A DNA stretch of 10,117 nucleotides from Pseudoselenomonas ruminantium (GCA_002448495.1 DJYL01000142.1:1-10117), one strand, 5' to 3'; positions 1 to 5,578 are shown, counted from the first letter of the stretch. Numbers and translations: made by a program. Notes: generated by a model not told the origin, from the sequence alone.

Positions 1-54
1 TTGTCAAAAGCTGCGGAAAAACACGACCAGCCACGCGGGCTTAGTGCGTATCAT
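1..54 (+). repeat. Hairpin repeat, copy 1 (second copy at 7780-7834)
   Basis: The first ~54 bases match 7780-7834 almost base for base, with a few substitutions and one 1-base indel. The centre forms a small hairpin, and the stem is kept although its bases differ (AGCC/GGCT around ACGCG here, AGCCC/GGGCT around CCTC in the other copy), which suggests selection on structure. Each copy sits a short way upstream of a TTGAC-type promoter. There is no T-run, so it does not look like a terminator. It could be a small mobile repeat, a conserved promoter-proximal element, or one of two direct repeats flanking inserted DNA. The left edge may lie outside the window. Confidence 0.7.
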
Positions 55-86
55 CGTAAAAATAGCAGTGATATCTGTATTTAGTA

Positions 87-115
87 TTGACGAATTTAGC
101 GGACAGTGTTATATT
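87..115 (+). promoter_or_regulatory. Sigma-A type promoter of the leader RNA
   Basis: TTGACG (87-92) and TATATT (110-115) are separated by exactly 17 bases. Transcription would start near 122, upstream of the structured leader and the nuclease-domain gene. Confidence 0.75.
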
Positions 116-121
116 TTTAGT

Positions 122-307
122 AAGGAAAGGTTTTCCTTTTCGGTGCCGTGGAGCTTAGCCGCTTGGTCAAGGGAGTGGTTAAGGGAGGCTTTTTAATCGG
201 TTTTTGCATTAAGCCAGGACTTGAATAGGCATGGTTTCCATGCTGAAAAGAAAAATGCGAGTAAGAGTTTTATGCCTGGAGCTGCTTGGCTCTAGGCATT
301 TTTTTTT
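122..307 (+). ncRNA. Structured ~185-nt leader or small RNA ending in an intrinsic terminator
   Basis: Between the promoter at 87-115 and the terminator at 272-307 no protein gene is credible, but several foldable elements are visible. These are AAGGAAA/TTTCCTT (122-138), a 12-base tandem repeat of the form GGTYAAGGGAGK (165-176 and 177-188), GGCTT..AAGCC (187-214), and a perfect GCATGG-TTT-CCATGC hairpin (229-243). The ATGs at 231 and 240 that would open a longer reading frame lie inside that last hairpin and have no ribosome site. The RNA could be an attenuating leader (riboswitch or protein-controlled) of the gene at 321. It could also be a separate RNA partner, as in type III toxin-antitoxin loci, where repeats plus a terminator precede a nuclease gene. 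No known RNA family is recognised. Confidence 0.5.
272..307 (+). terminator. Intrinsic terminator between the leader RNA and the nuclease-domain gene
   Basis: ATGCCTGGAGC (272-282) pairs with GCTCTAGGCAT (289-299) in an 11-bp stem with one G-U pair and a 6-base loop. It is followed by nine T (299-307). The ribosome site of the next gene begins two bases later, so read-through would be needed to express that gene from the promoter at 87. Confidence 0.85.
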
Positions 308-320
308 CGGGGGAGATAGG

Positions 321-905
321 TTGGACGCATTATCCACTGCTTTAGCGTTATATGAATCCTTGCTGGGCAAAGATTTCTATATCACGATTGCCAAGAATGA
401 AGACCGGCGCACACTGCATCTGGTTTTTAAGAAGGCGAATTTTCCCCATTTGCTGGGAATTACGAAACTCAATGACCTGACGAAAATTGTCGGTGCCCGA
501 ACGTCCACTCTGTACAATAAGATAAAGCGCGGTGAGATTACCTACGATTATCTGTCCGCCAGTGCTCTTTTTACCTACTGTGATGTAGGCCGCAGAATTG
601 CGGAATTTCCCAAAATCAGCCAGCTTATTCAGGGACTGCAGGAGCGCAAGGTCATCATCAAGTTTAATCCCCGGCGGGCTGGGACGATGATTGAGGCAGA
701 TTTTTTGATTTACGTTGAAGAAAAACCGCGGATTATCTGTTTGTTTATCGTGGAGGATTATGGCAGCGAGGGAATGTATGTGCCGATGTCTTTTTTTGGC
801 ACGGAAAATGAGCGGTATTTGCGCAATCAGACCGTCTACAACGTAGTGAACGTGGAGATTGTCGATACGCCAAAAGGAAAACGGAACATATCCCCTTGCC
901 TTTGA
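321..905 (+). CDS. PBECR4-like (barnase/EndoU/RelE-fold) nuclease-domain protein, TTG start
   Basis: A 194-aa protein with a TTG start at 321. The start was chosen because GGGGGAG (309-315) lies six bases upstream, whereas the longer reading to ATG 231 would run through two hairpins and a terminator and has no ribosome site. The family features I recognise are an N-terminal helix with FYITI, then FPHLLGITKL at about residues 41-50, ITYDYL near 72-77, an ADFLIY strand, and a C-terminal PMSFF...Y segment. This order matches the PBECR4 domain described in phage polyvalent proteins and predicted to be a metal-independent RNase or toxin of the barnase/EndoU/colicin-E5/RelE group. No signal peptide or membrane segment is visible. 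It stands alone between two RNA-like leaders, which fits a regulated toxin-type gene. Family assignment is from memory of its motif pattern; nuclease activity is inference. Confidence 0.65.
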   Translation: MDALSTALALYESLLGKDFYITIAKNEDRRTLHLVFKKANFPHLLGITKLNDLTKIVGARTSTLYNKIKRGEITYDYLSASALFTYCDVGRRIAEFPKISQLIQGLQERKVIIKFNPRRAGTMIEADFLIYVEEKPRIICLFIVEDYGSEGMYVPMSFFGTENERYLRNQTVYNVVNVEIVDTPKGKRNISPCL

Positions 906-992
906 CTTGTCAACTCCCTAATATAAGAACTGTAAGGAACTTTCTATAGCATCCCTAACCGAATACAAATGCGAAAATGACAAGATTGCAGC

Positions 993-1018
993 TATCTGCC
1001 GCCTTTAGGCGTTAGATA
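993..1018 (+). other. Leader hairpin upstream of the DUF1659 operon
   Basis: TATCT-GC-CGCC (993-1003) pairs with GGCG-TT-AGATA (1008-1018) across a TTTA loop, leaving a two-base internal loop. It stands 27 bases before the terminator at 1045-1076, in the 193-base gap between the genes at 321 and 1099. It may be part of a leader RNA or of the 3' end of the upstream transcript. TATAAT at 1017-1022 overlaps its 3' arm but has no matching -35 box. Confidence 0.4.
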
Positions 1019-1044
1019 TAATTGGGTTGTCACTTTCGCAAAGA

Positions 1045-1076
1045 GGCCGCCGAGGTGACAATCCGGCGGCCTTTTT
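1045..1076 (+). terminator. Strong intrinsic terminator before the DUF1659 gene, with loop pairing
   Basis: GGCCGCCG (1045-1052) pairs perfectly with CGGCGGCC (1064-1071), followed by TTTTT. The loop contains GTGACAA (1055-1061), which is fully complementary to TTGTCAC just upstream (1027-1033). A pseudoknot or a competing antiterminator pairing is therefore possible. The ribosome site of the next gene starts nine bases later. It either ends the upstream transcript or attenuates the DUF1659-DUF2922-YvrJ operon. Confidence 0.8.
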
Positions 1077-1098
1077 GCTTTTACGAGGAGGGACAAAA

Positions 1099-1320
1099 AT
1101 GCGACACGAACAGAAGACCACACTGAAAATCACCCGCATTGTCGGGACGACCAGCAGCGGGAAGGACAGTTATAGCTATCTGAACCTTCCCCATGTGAAT
1201 CCGGAAATTGCGGACGATGACCTGCTGGAGATTGGCACCATGCTGGCGAAATTGCAGGCCCTGCCGGTGGCAAGCATCGGGCGGACGGATGCCTGCCTGC
1301 TGGCGCAGGAACATGATTAA
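1099..1320 (+). CDS. DUF1659-like small protein
   Basis: 73 aa. The ATG at 1099 is preceded by GAGGAGGG (1085-1092), so the longer reading from 1027, which runs through the terminator, is rejected. The sequence has the DUF1659 pattern: an opening beta segment (residues 5-14), a ..YLNLPHVNP... stretch, then DDDLLEIGTMLAKLQALPV and a final ..IGRTDACLL.. segment. No signal peptide or membrane helix is visible. It is followed 13 bases later by a DUF2922 gene and then YvrJ, a trio I know as a recurring Firmicutes neighbourhood of unknown function. Domain assignment is from pattern and context. Confidence 0.7.
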   Translation: MRHEQKTTLKITRIVGTTSSGKDSYSYLNLPHVNPEIADDDLLEIGTMLAKLQALPVASIGRTDACLLAQEHD

Positions 1321-1333
1321 GGGGGGATAAACC

Positions 1334-1546
1334 ATGAAAAGCACACTGGTTATGAATTTCAAAACGAAAAATGGCAAGATTACGCCCATTTCCATCACCG
1401 AACCCAAAGCGGACCTGACCGAGGCCGAAGTCAAAGCCGCAGCCAATGAGATTGCGGTCAAGAAAGCCTTCCTCGTGGGCGGCAGTCCGCTGGTGGCCTT
1501 GGACAGGGCGTTCATCCGCACCGTGGAGGAAACCGCCCTGCCGTAA
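1334..1546 (+). CDS. DUF2922 family protein
   Basis: 70 aa, starting at ATG 1334 with a GGGGGGATAA ribosome-site region just upstream (1321-1330). It opens with STLVMNFKTKNGK, continues with PKADLTEAEVKAAANEIAVKKAF and ends with a ..ALDRAFIRTVEETAL segment. This is the usual DUF2922 layout (a strand pair, a helix, and a second strand and helix), at the usual length of about 70 residues. It is soluble, without signal or membrane segments. It lies between the DUF1659-like and YvrJ genes in one tight operon, 13 and 20 bases from its neighbours. The function of the family is not known to me; the fixed company suggests the three products act together. Confidence 0.85.
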   Translation: MKSTLVMNFKTKNGKITPISITEPKADLTEAEVKAAANEIAVKKAFLVGGSPLVALDRAFIRTVEETALP

Positions 1547-1566
1547 GGCGGCGGTTCGGCCACATT

Positions 1567-1716
1567 ATGGAACAAACTATCCTCACCGCCGTTTCCGCCG
1601 TGGGCTTTCCCATTGTCGTGACCTTCTACCTCTTGACCAGCTTCCAGAAGTCGATGGACAAATTCACCGACAAGCTGGGCGAGCTTATCCAGGAACTGCG
1701 GCGGCGTGAAAAATGA
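1567..1716 (+). CDS. YvrJ family small membrane protein
   Basis: 49 aa. It has the hallmark of the YvrJ family: a short N-terminal helix with VGFPIVVTFYLL (residues 12-23) as the only membrane segment, followed by a charged amphipathic helix (KSMDKFTDKLGELIQELRRREK) that would lie in the cytoplasm. The layout resembles small holin-like or phage-derived proteins, but a holin role is not shown. The ATG follows the DUF2922 stop by 20 bases. The ribosome site is weak (GGCGG at 1549-1553), so translation may depend on the upstream gene. It closes the triplet and is followed by a hairpin at 1728-1772. Confidence 0.85.
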   Translation: MEQTILTAVSAVGFPIVVTFYLLTSFQKSMDKFTDKLGELIQELRRREK

Positions 1717-1727
1717 TGTAAAAAATA

Positions 1728-1775
1728 GCGGGCGGCGCTAATTGGTCAGATTGACCAGTCAGCGCCGCTCGCTTT
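1728..1775 (+). terminator. Terminator-like hairpin after the YvrJ gene
   Basis: GCGGGCGGCGCT (1728-1739) pairs with AGCGCCGCTCGC (1761-1772) in a 12-bp GC-rich stem with one G-U pair. The interior holds a second palindrome, GGTCA...TGACC (1744-1756). Only three T follow, so termination may be inefficient or depend on other factors. Confidence 0.6.
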
Positions 1776-1856
1776 GCGGTTGATAAAATTTCCTTGCAAT
1801 CAAGGATTCCTCTACAATATACATGTTGTTAAACCTGTTGAATGGAGGAATTGCTT

Positions 1857-2477
1857 ATGAACAAGAACACGAGCGGTACAGTTTACGGCTACATCCGTGT
1901 ATCCACCGTCTCCCAACGGGATGACCGGCAGTGGATAGCACTGGCAGACTTCGGTATTCCGAAAAAATGTATCTTTGTGGACAAGCAAAGCGGCAAGGAC
2001 TTTGACCGGCCAGCCTATACGAAGATGATGAAGCGCCTTGGCCACGGCGATACCTTGGTGGTAAAGAGCCTGGACAGGCTGGGGCGCAACTACGACGAAA
2101 TGACCCGTCAGCTGGATATCATCACCAAAGAGAAGGAAGCCGCCATTGTGGTCATCGACCTGCCGCTTCTCGATACCCGCAATAAATACGGGGACGACCT
2201 CACGGCAAAACTCATCTCCAATCTGGTCATCCAAGTCTTTTCCTACGTGGCGGAAACAGAACGGAACATGAACCACCAGCGCACCATGGAGGGACTGGCA
2301 GCAGCCCGGGCAAGAGGCGTAACGCTGGGCAGAAAGCCCATGGAGAAACCGGCGGGCTTTCCAGCCATCTATGCACAGTGGAAAGCCGGAAAAATCTCCG
2401 CCCGCAAGGCCGCAGAGACATTAGGCGTTTCTGCGCCGACCTTCCTAAAGTGGGCCAATGCGTCAACGGACGCGTGA
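1857..2477 (+). CDS. Small serine recombinase (resolvase/invertase family)
   Basis: 206 aa from ATG 1857, chosen because GGAGG (1844-1848) is eight bases upstream; the ATG at 1842 would lie on top of that ribosome site. The resolvase N-terminal domain is complete. It has YGYIRVST at residues 10-17 with catalytic Ser16 and Arg14, a GKDFDRPAY loop at 46-54, LDRLGRN at 72-78 with the conserved Asp and Arg residues, and a long helix E that includes VAETERNMNHQRT. The C-terminal AAETLGVSAPTFLKWA segment is a helix-turn-helix for site binding. The length is that of Tn3/Hin-type enzymes, not of large serine integrases, so it should resolve or invert DNA between short sites and not integrate a large element alone. 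It marks the region as mobile. Its crossover site is not identified; the direct repeats just downstream (2490-2518) are candidates only. Confidence 0.9.
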   Translation: MNKNTSGTVYGYIRVSTVSQRDDRQWIALADFGIPKKCIFVDKQSGKDFDRPAYTKMMKRLGHGDTLVVKSLDRLGRNYDEMTRQLDIITKEKEAAIVVIDLPLLDTRNKYGDDLTAKLISNLVIQVFSYVAETERNMNHQRTMEGLAAARARGVTLGRKPMEKPAGFPAIYAQWKAGKISARKAAETLGVSAPTFLKWANASTDA

Positions 2478-2489
2478 ACGTAAAAAAAT

Positions 2490-2518
2490 CCATGGAATCA
2501 TTTACGCCCCATGGAATC
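2490..2518 (+). repeat. Short direct repeats directly after the recombinase gene
   Basis: CCATGGAATC occurs at 2490-2499 and 2509-2518, 19 bases apart. The intervening ATTTACGCCC (2500-2509) recurs at 2625-2634. The position right behind a resolvase gene makes a recombination or binding site possible, but nothing confirms it. Confidence 0.4.
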
Positions 2519-2598
2519 CTTGATTTGCATGAAAATATCGTTGTTTTTGGTCTTATTTCGGCATTTTATCCCAAATTCCTGCTAAATCACAGAATTTT

Positions 2599-2626
2599 TT
2601 TACTGTTAATATAACGATGGTATTAT
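2599..2626 (+). promoter_or_regulatory. Likely promoter of the exported-protein gene
   Basis: TTTACT (2599-2604), a 16-base spacer, and TATTAT (2621-2626). The start would be near 2633, placing the inverted repeat at 2648-2673 in the 5' untranslated region. Confidence 0.5.
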
Positions 2627-2647
2627 TTACGCCCTGTACTATTAGTT

Positions 2648-2673
2648 TGATGCAATACTACTCGATTGCATCA
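2648..2673 (+). promoter_or_regulatory. Perfect 9-bp inverted repeat just before the ribosome site
   Basis: TGATGCAAT (2648-2656) and ATTGCATCA (2665-2673) are exact inverse complements separated by eight bases. The GGAGG of the next gene begins five bases later (2678). As DNA it would suit a dimeric repressor; as RNA it would be a stable hairpin next to the ribosome site. Both imply control of the gene at 2691. Confidence 0.6.
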
Positions 2674-2690
2674 TTATGGAGGTGTTTCTC

Positions 2691-3116
2691 ATGAATAAAA
2701 CAGTGTTAAAATCGTTAATCGTGTTTTTTATGGTCTTGCTTATGCAATTAGGCAATCAACCCAATGCCAAGGCAGGCGATATATACATGGGGGAATATTC
2801 TAATGGACAAGTCGCCTATCTTGATACTTCATCTATCCGAACAGATAATCACTATGTACAAGGTTATCATGAGGGGGATACTTATAGCTGCTTAGTGAAA
2901 GCTGTATGGCCTAATTCTGACCAGTATGATGAAGTTTCATACGAATTTTACATTGGTCAAACTGTAGGTATAAAAAAGAATGGAAAACAAATTTATCATA
3001 CAATGAAGGGGGCTCTTGATTTTTTTGATAAAAATCCTGTGGAGAAAAACTTATGGGCATTTTTCCAAAGAAAACATGAACAAGAGTGGAGCAAAATTCC
3101 TGAAAGAATACGATAA
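2691..3116 (+). CDS. Small exported protein, possibly surface-adhesin-E-like
   Basis: 141 aa from ATG 2691, with GGAGG at 2678-2682; the upstream ATG at 2676 overlaps the ribosome site and is rejected. Residues 1-28 form a Sec signal peptide: a Lys near the start, a hydrophobic core of about 15 residues, and an Ala-Lys-Ala end. The mature part (about 113 aa) has a YLDTSSIR segment near residue 50, a VSYEFYIGQTVG stretch and a basic C-terminal end. The YLDT-S-I pattern recalls small exported surface-adhesin-E-like proteins of Negativicutes, but the match is weak. There is no lipobox Cys and no second membrane segment. Base use is clearly AT-richer than in the preceding operon, suggesting separate acquisition. 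Its own promoter and the 9-bp inverted repeat suggest independent regulation. Confidence 0.65.
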   Translation: MNKTVLKSLIVFFMVLLMQLGNQPNAKAGDIYMGEYSNGQVAYLDTSSIRTDNHYVQGYHEGDTYSCLVKAVWPNSDQYDEVSYEFYIGQTVGIKKNGKQIYHTMKGALDFFDKNPVEKNLWAFFQRKHEQEWSKIPERIR

Positions 3117-3256
3117 GATATATTTTTAGCGAGGAGCAACATCATAAAAAACTGGCCGTATCACACGCTACCGTTCATAATTGGATAGAAAATCCTTGGT
3201 ATTTATGTCACCTGCCTAAAGATTATAAGGCGTACGAGCAAGGAAGGAGGTTATAA
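3104..3256 (+). pseudogene. C-terminal remnant of an unidentified gene (HTH-like)
   Basis: One frame stays open from the stop at 3101-3103 to TAA 3254-3256. From 3128 it reads as convincing protein, including LAVSHATVHNWI and NPWYLCHLPKDYKAY, then ends in EQGRRL. The first stretch looks like a helix-turn-helix. There is no start codon or ribosome site, and the upstream part of the frame overlaps the end of the exported-protein gene. It is best read as the tail of a gene lost by deletion. Its last codons supply the AGGAAGGAGG ribosome site of the next gene. Confidence 0.35.
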
Positions 3257-3281
3257 GGAGGCTCCCTTATAAATTGCGCTT
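3244..3281 (+). promoter_or_regulatory. Ribosome site with intervening hairpin before the cyclase-like gene
   Basis: AAGGAGG (3244-3250) is 31 bases from ATG 3282, which is too far. A perfect hairpin, TTATAAGG (3251-3258) with CCTTATAA (3265-3272), lies exactly between them. If it folds, the effective spacing becomes nine bases. A second AAGGAGG (3255-3261) is partly buried in the stem and lies 20 bases from the start. The arrangement suggests structure-dependent initiation. Confidence 0.5.
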
Positions 3282-3970
3282 ATGGAAAAAGAATATAAAA
3301 ATTCTGTAGTTGCCTTCATAGATATATTAGGTTTTAGAAAGATGGTTGATAATAGTGTGGATAACGCAGAGATATTTGATAATATTTTTCGTGCACTAGA
3401 AGTAATGAAATATCGTAAAAAAAGAAATCGTGGGACAGAACATAAAGAAGGGATGATGGTATCGATATTTTCCGATAGTATTGTCGTCTCCAATAGAGGT
3501 GGACCTATCATTGCTGACTTAGAAGAATTACTGGAAGATGTAATGTTTATACAAAATGATTTGTTAAGATACAATATAGTATGTCGAGGAGGCATATCGG
3601 TAGGGCCGTTATATCATTCAAAAAGTAAAGTTTTTGGCCCTGCATTAAACAAAGCATATGATTTAGAACGAAAGAGAGCTTGTTATCCTCGTGTTGTACT
3701 GGAGGAAGATATTTTTAAGCAGTGCGAAAAAATAGATAAATTAACATATGATGATAAAAAATAAAGCAAGTAAGTTGTAAATATCTAAGAACAGGGAAAG
3801 ATGAGAAAAATAAAAACTTGTTATATGTAGATTATTTACATAAGTATGTTAATATATGCAATGAAAATGTAGAGGAGTACATAAAGAAATGCAAAAGGGA
3901 AAATAAGGATAATTATGATGTATATCAAAAATATGAGTGGATGTTGAATTATATAAAAGGTGAGGAGTGA
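3282..3970 (+). pseudogene. Class III nucleotide-cyclase-like protein, split by one frameshift
   Basis: The first part (3282-3764, 160 aa) has the cyclase-homology layout. It shows AFIDILGF at residues 11-18 with putative metal ligand Asp14, SIFSDSIVVS at 61-70 with Asp65, RGGISVG at 102-108, and FGPALNKAYDLE at 118-129 followed by YPRVVL. Asn123 is present, but the residue four later is Asp127 where classical class III enzymes have a transition-state Arg, so activity and nucleotide are open. The frame stops at TAA 3762 right after six A (3756-3761). The next frame continues as clear protein from there to TGA 3968-3970 (LLYVDYLHKY... and a closing KYEWMLNYI, the ending I expect for this family). 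One extra A, or a -1 slip, would restore a 229-aa protein. A sequencing error, a recent mutation, phase variation or programmed slippage are all possible. The stop lies just before the start of the membrane gene at 3973, implying coupling. Confidence 0.65.
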
Positions 3971-3972
3971 CG

Positions 3973-4953
3973 ATGATGGATGTGTTAGGGTTATTATTAT
4001 GTTTGGCAGGCTTGGTAATCGGTTTATATGCTATTGTTAAGATGGTGTTATCCCTAATAAGAAAAACTGGTGAATGTAAAAAATATTTGAAGGTGTTTGG
4101 TGCTGGTTTTGTAGTCTTTTTTGTTTCTTTAATAATACTTGGGAACAATGCGCCGGTTGAAAAGAAGGTTGAAAAAGTTGTTGAAAAAAATGTTGAAACA
4201 TCAGTTCCAGTGGCGGAAAGTCAAGTTATTTCCGTAACAACGACAGAATTGCTCAACGAATATGCAAAAGATATAAAAGCAGCGAATGAAAAGTATAAGG
4301 GAAAGACATTACATGTAACGGGAGCAATACAGGATTATAAGTTTTCGGGTGATACTGTTAACTTCTTTATCGGTACCGGGGATAATGTTACCGTATTAGC
4401 AACAACAACAAAAGATGAATGTATGAAGAAAATTGGCGAAAAACCAGCTGTCGGAGTAAATATAACCCTTGAGTGTAATGATATTCATGGTGGAGATATG
4501 GAAGGAAAAATTCTTGTACAACTTCGCAAATGCAATATCATTGATTATACAGGAGGAAAACAACCTAACAATACGGAAAGTAATGTAAATACTTCTGCAA
4601 ATAGTGACAATCCACTTGCTAATCAGGTAACTGGTTCAGTTAGAGAAATAAAAGCACGAGGTCAAGAATATAATAATAAAGTTGTTGTTTTAGGACCAAT
4701 AAATGTTGGAAGTAATAAAATTTCTGATAAAATGTTACATGCTTATGGGACGAATGCTAATGGTAAAGCCGATACAGATGCTAGTTTTTATATAGTCTAT
4801 AATGATATTCGTACAGTTAATAAAAACTCTTACGAATTAAAGGATGATGATATAATATTTGTGAAAGGAAGGTTTGTCAGTCATGATGAATCAAATTTTG
4901 GCTATGATACAGTTTATGCACAGGAAATAATATATGTTGGAAAAGTAAAATAA
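3973..4953 (+). CDS. Two-TM membrane protein with tRNA_anti-like OB-fold domain(s)
   Basis: About 326 aa from ATG 3973 (ATG 3976 and an overlapping GTG 3967 are alternatives); GAGGAG at 3962-3967 serves as ribosome site. Residues ~3-25 and ~40-60 are two hydrophobic membrane helices with a short Lys/Arg-rich loop. A Val/Glu/Lys-rich linker follows (KKVEKVVEKNVE). The domain at about 88-190 (TTELLNEYAKDIKAANEKYKGKTLHVTGAIQDYKF...) has the pattern of the tRNA_anti-like OB-fold family. A Ser/Asn linker leads to a second region at about 218-325 (VREIKARGQEYNNKVVVLGPINVG...IIFVKGRF) that may be a diverged second OB fold. The gene begins within a few bases of the cyclase-like gene's stop and shares its AT-rich composition, so the two probably form one operon. 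A role as membrane effector answering a nucleotide signal is inference; no known cNMP-binding domain is seen. Confidence 0.7.
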   Translation: MMDVLGLLLCLAGLVIGLYAIVKMVLSLIRKTGECKKYLKVFGAGFVVFFVSLIILGNNAPVEKKVEKVVEKNVETSVPVAESQVISVTTTELLNEYAKDIKAANEKYKGKTLHVTGAIQDYKFSGDTVNFFIGTGDNVTVLATTTKDECMKKIGEKPAVGVNITLECNDIHGGDMEGKILVQLRKCNIIDYTGGKQPNNTESNVNTSANSDNPLANQVTGSVREIKARGQEYNNKVVVLGPINVGSNKISDKMLHAYGTNANGKADTDASFYIVYNDIRTVNKNSYELKDDDIIFVKGRFVSHDESNFGYDTVYAQEIIYVGKVK

Positions 4954-4961
4954 TAGCATAA

Positions 4962-5134
4962 GAAGTATCGAGAGCAGAAAATTATTCTTTTGAATTAATT
5001 TCTCAAATATTGAAATAAGCAATCGAAGCACGTTGACTCCAAAGCAAAAACGTATCTTATATCAGTTGTCTTATCAGATAAAAAGTTACTATGTTTTCGT
5101 GAACGGAAAAGAAGATATGCAAAATCTCCGTTAA
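4962..5134 (+). pseudogene. Degenerate remnant of an unidentified gene
   Basis: Two adjoining frames give protein-like text interrupted by a stop and a frame change. The first, from 4962, includes ENYSFELISQILK, a TAA at 5016-5018, and then AIEAR. The second, reading from 5033, gives LTPKQKRILYQLSYQIKSYY, then a short VFVNGKED segment, and ends at TAA 5132-5134. Neither has a start codon with a ribosome site. I do not recognise the family. The AT-rich base use matches the preceding membrane gene. Confidence 0.3.
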
Positions 5135-5155
5135 ACTATCTGCCCCAAAAGGCAA

Positions 5156-5203
5156 AAGCAGGAGCTTGACCAGTCCGATTGACAAGTCAAGCTCCTGCTT
5201 TTT
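5156..5203 (+). terminator. Strong intrinsic terminator at the end of the AT-rich island
   Basis: AAGCAGGAGCTTGAC (5156-5170) pairs perfectly with GTCAAGCTCCTGCTT (5186-5200) in a 15-bp stem, followed by T to 5203. The loop and inner arm carry the palindrome TTGACAAGTCAA (5179-5190). It would end transcription of the cyclase/membrane operon. Confidence 0.85.
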
Positions 5204-5214
5204 CGTGCATATGG

Positions 5215-5320
5215 TTAAGGATGGCAAACCTTGCAGGCCGCATACCCATCATTAACTGCTGCCTCCCGGGAACTATACGGAATGAAATTTTCCGGGTGCT
5301 TGATGGTGCGGCAAGTAATG
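5215..5320 (-). pseudogene. Deleted copy of the exported Ada-like zinc protein gene
   Basis: Read on the minus strand, this is a close copy of the 3' half of the gene at 6056-6271. It covers the segment from CRTIKHPENFIPYSSREAA to the final CKVCHP and a TAA stop at 5217-5215. The upstream flank with the ribosome site (AAGGGGGAAG, 5334-5325) and the sequence further upstream is also retained. About 115 bases in between are missing, which removes the TTG start, the whole signal peptide and the first metal-ligand region. Only a poor ATT could start the retained frame. It is a broken paralogue from a local duplication. Confidence 0.75.
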
Positions 5321-5412
5321 TAAACTTCCCCCTTAAATATCCCAATTTCCTACATTTTCTATGTATAGTATGTTCGCGGCTGGGGCGGAAAATCCTCTTT
5401 CGTGTCGGGGAC

Positions 5413-5543
5413 AAAATAAAAGAGCCTTGCAGGTTACCAGTCTGCAGGCTCTTTTACCGGTGTGAACTTGTGGTTGACACCTTGTTTTTGTTGTAGATAT
5501 TGCCAGCAGTCTAGTGGCTGCATGGCTCTATGATAAGTTCCGC
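5413..5543 (-). ncRNA. Antisense-type RNA, copy 1 (candidate RNA antitoxin)
   Basis: A minus-strand transcript of about 130 nt is predicted from the promoter at 5578-5550 to a strong terminator. AAAAGAGCCTGCAG (5455-5442) pairs with CTGCAAGGCTCTTTT (5432-5418) with one bulged base, then ATTTTGT follows. The template strand here is a decayed copy of the peptide gene at 5730: GTGGTTGA, then a TAG at 5494-5496, then text reading DIASSLVAAWLYDKFRN. It shares an exact 17-base run, gtggctgcatggctcta (5514-5530), with the intact gene (5781-5797). The RNA would therefore pair with the intact peptide mRNA from its ribosome site into the coding region. The decayed copy has no start or ribosome site of its own. 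Confidence 0.6.
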
Positions 5544-5549
5544 AATTTT

Positions 5550-5578
5550 ATTGTACTATTTTCCTTAAATACTGGCAA
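5550..5578 (-). promoter_or_regulatory. Promoter of antisense RNA copy 1
   Basis: On the minus strand, TTGCCA (5578-5573) and TACAAT (5555-5550) are 17 bases apart. The layout and surrounding bases match the promoter of copy 2 at 6036-6008. Confidence 0.7.

Noticed and set aside
231..320. Longer start (ATG 231) for the PBECR4-like gene
   Set aside because: The extra codons cover a perfect hairpin and an intrinsic terminator, and no ribosome site precedes 231; TTG 321 has one.
1812..2276. Minus-strand 154-aa frame over the recombinase
   Set aside because: Shadow of the recombinase codons with no independent evidence.
2490..2518. Confirmed resolution (res) site of the serine recombinase
   Set aside because: Only two short direct repeats; no paired inverted half-sites with the usual spacing were found, so kept as a repeat only.
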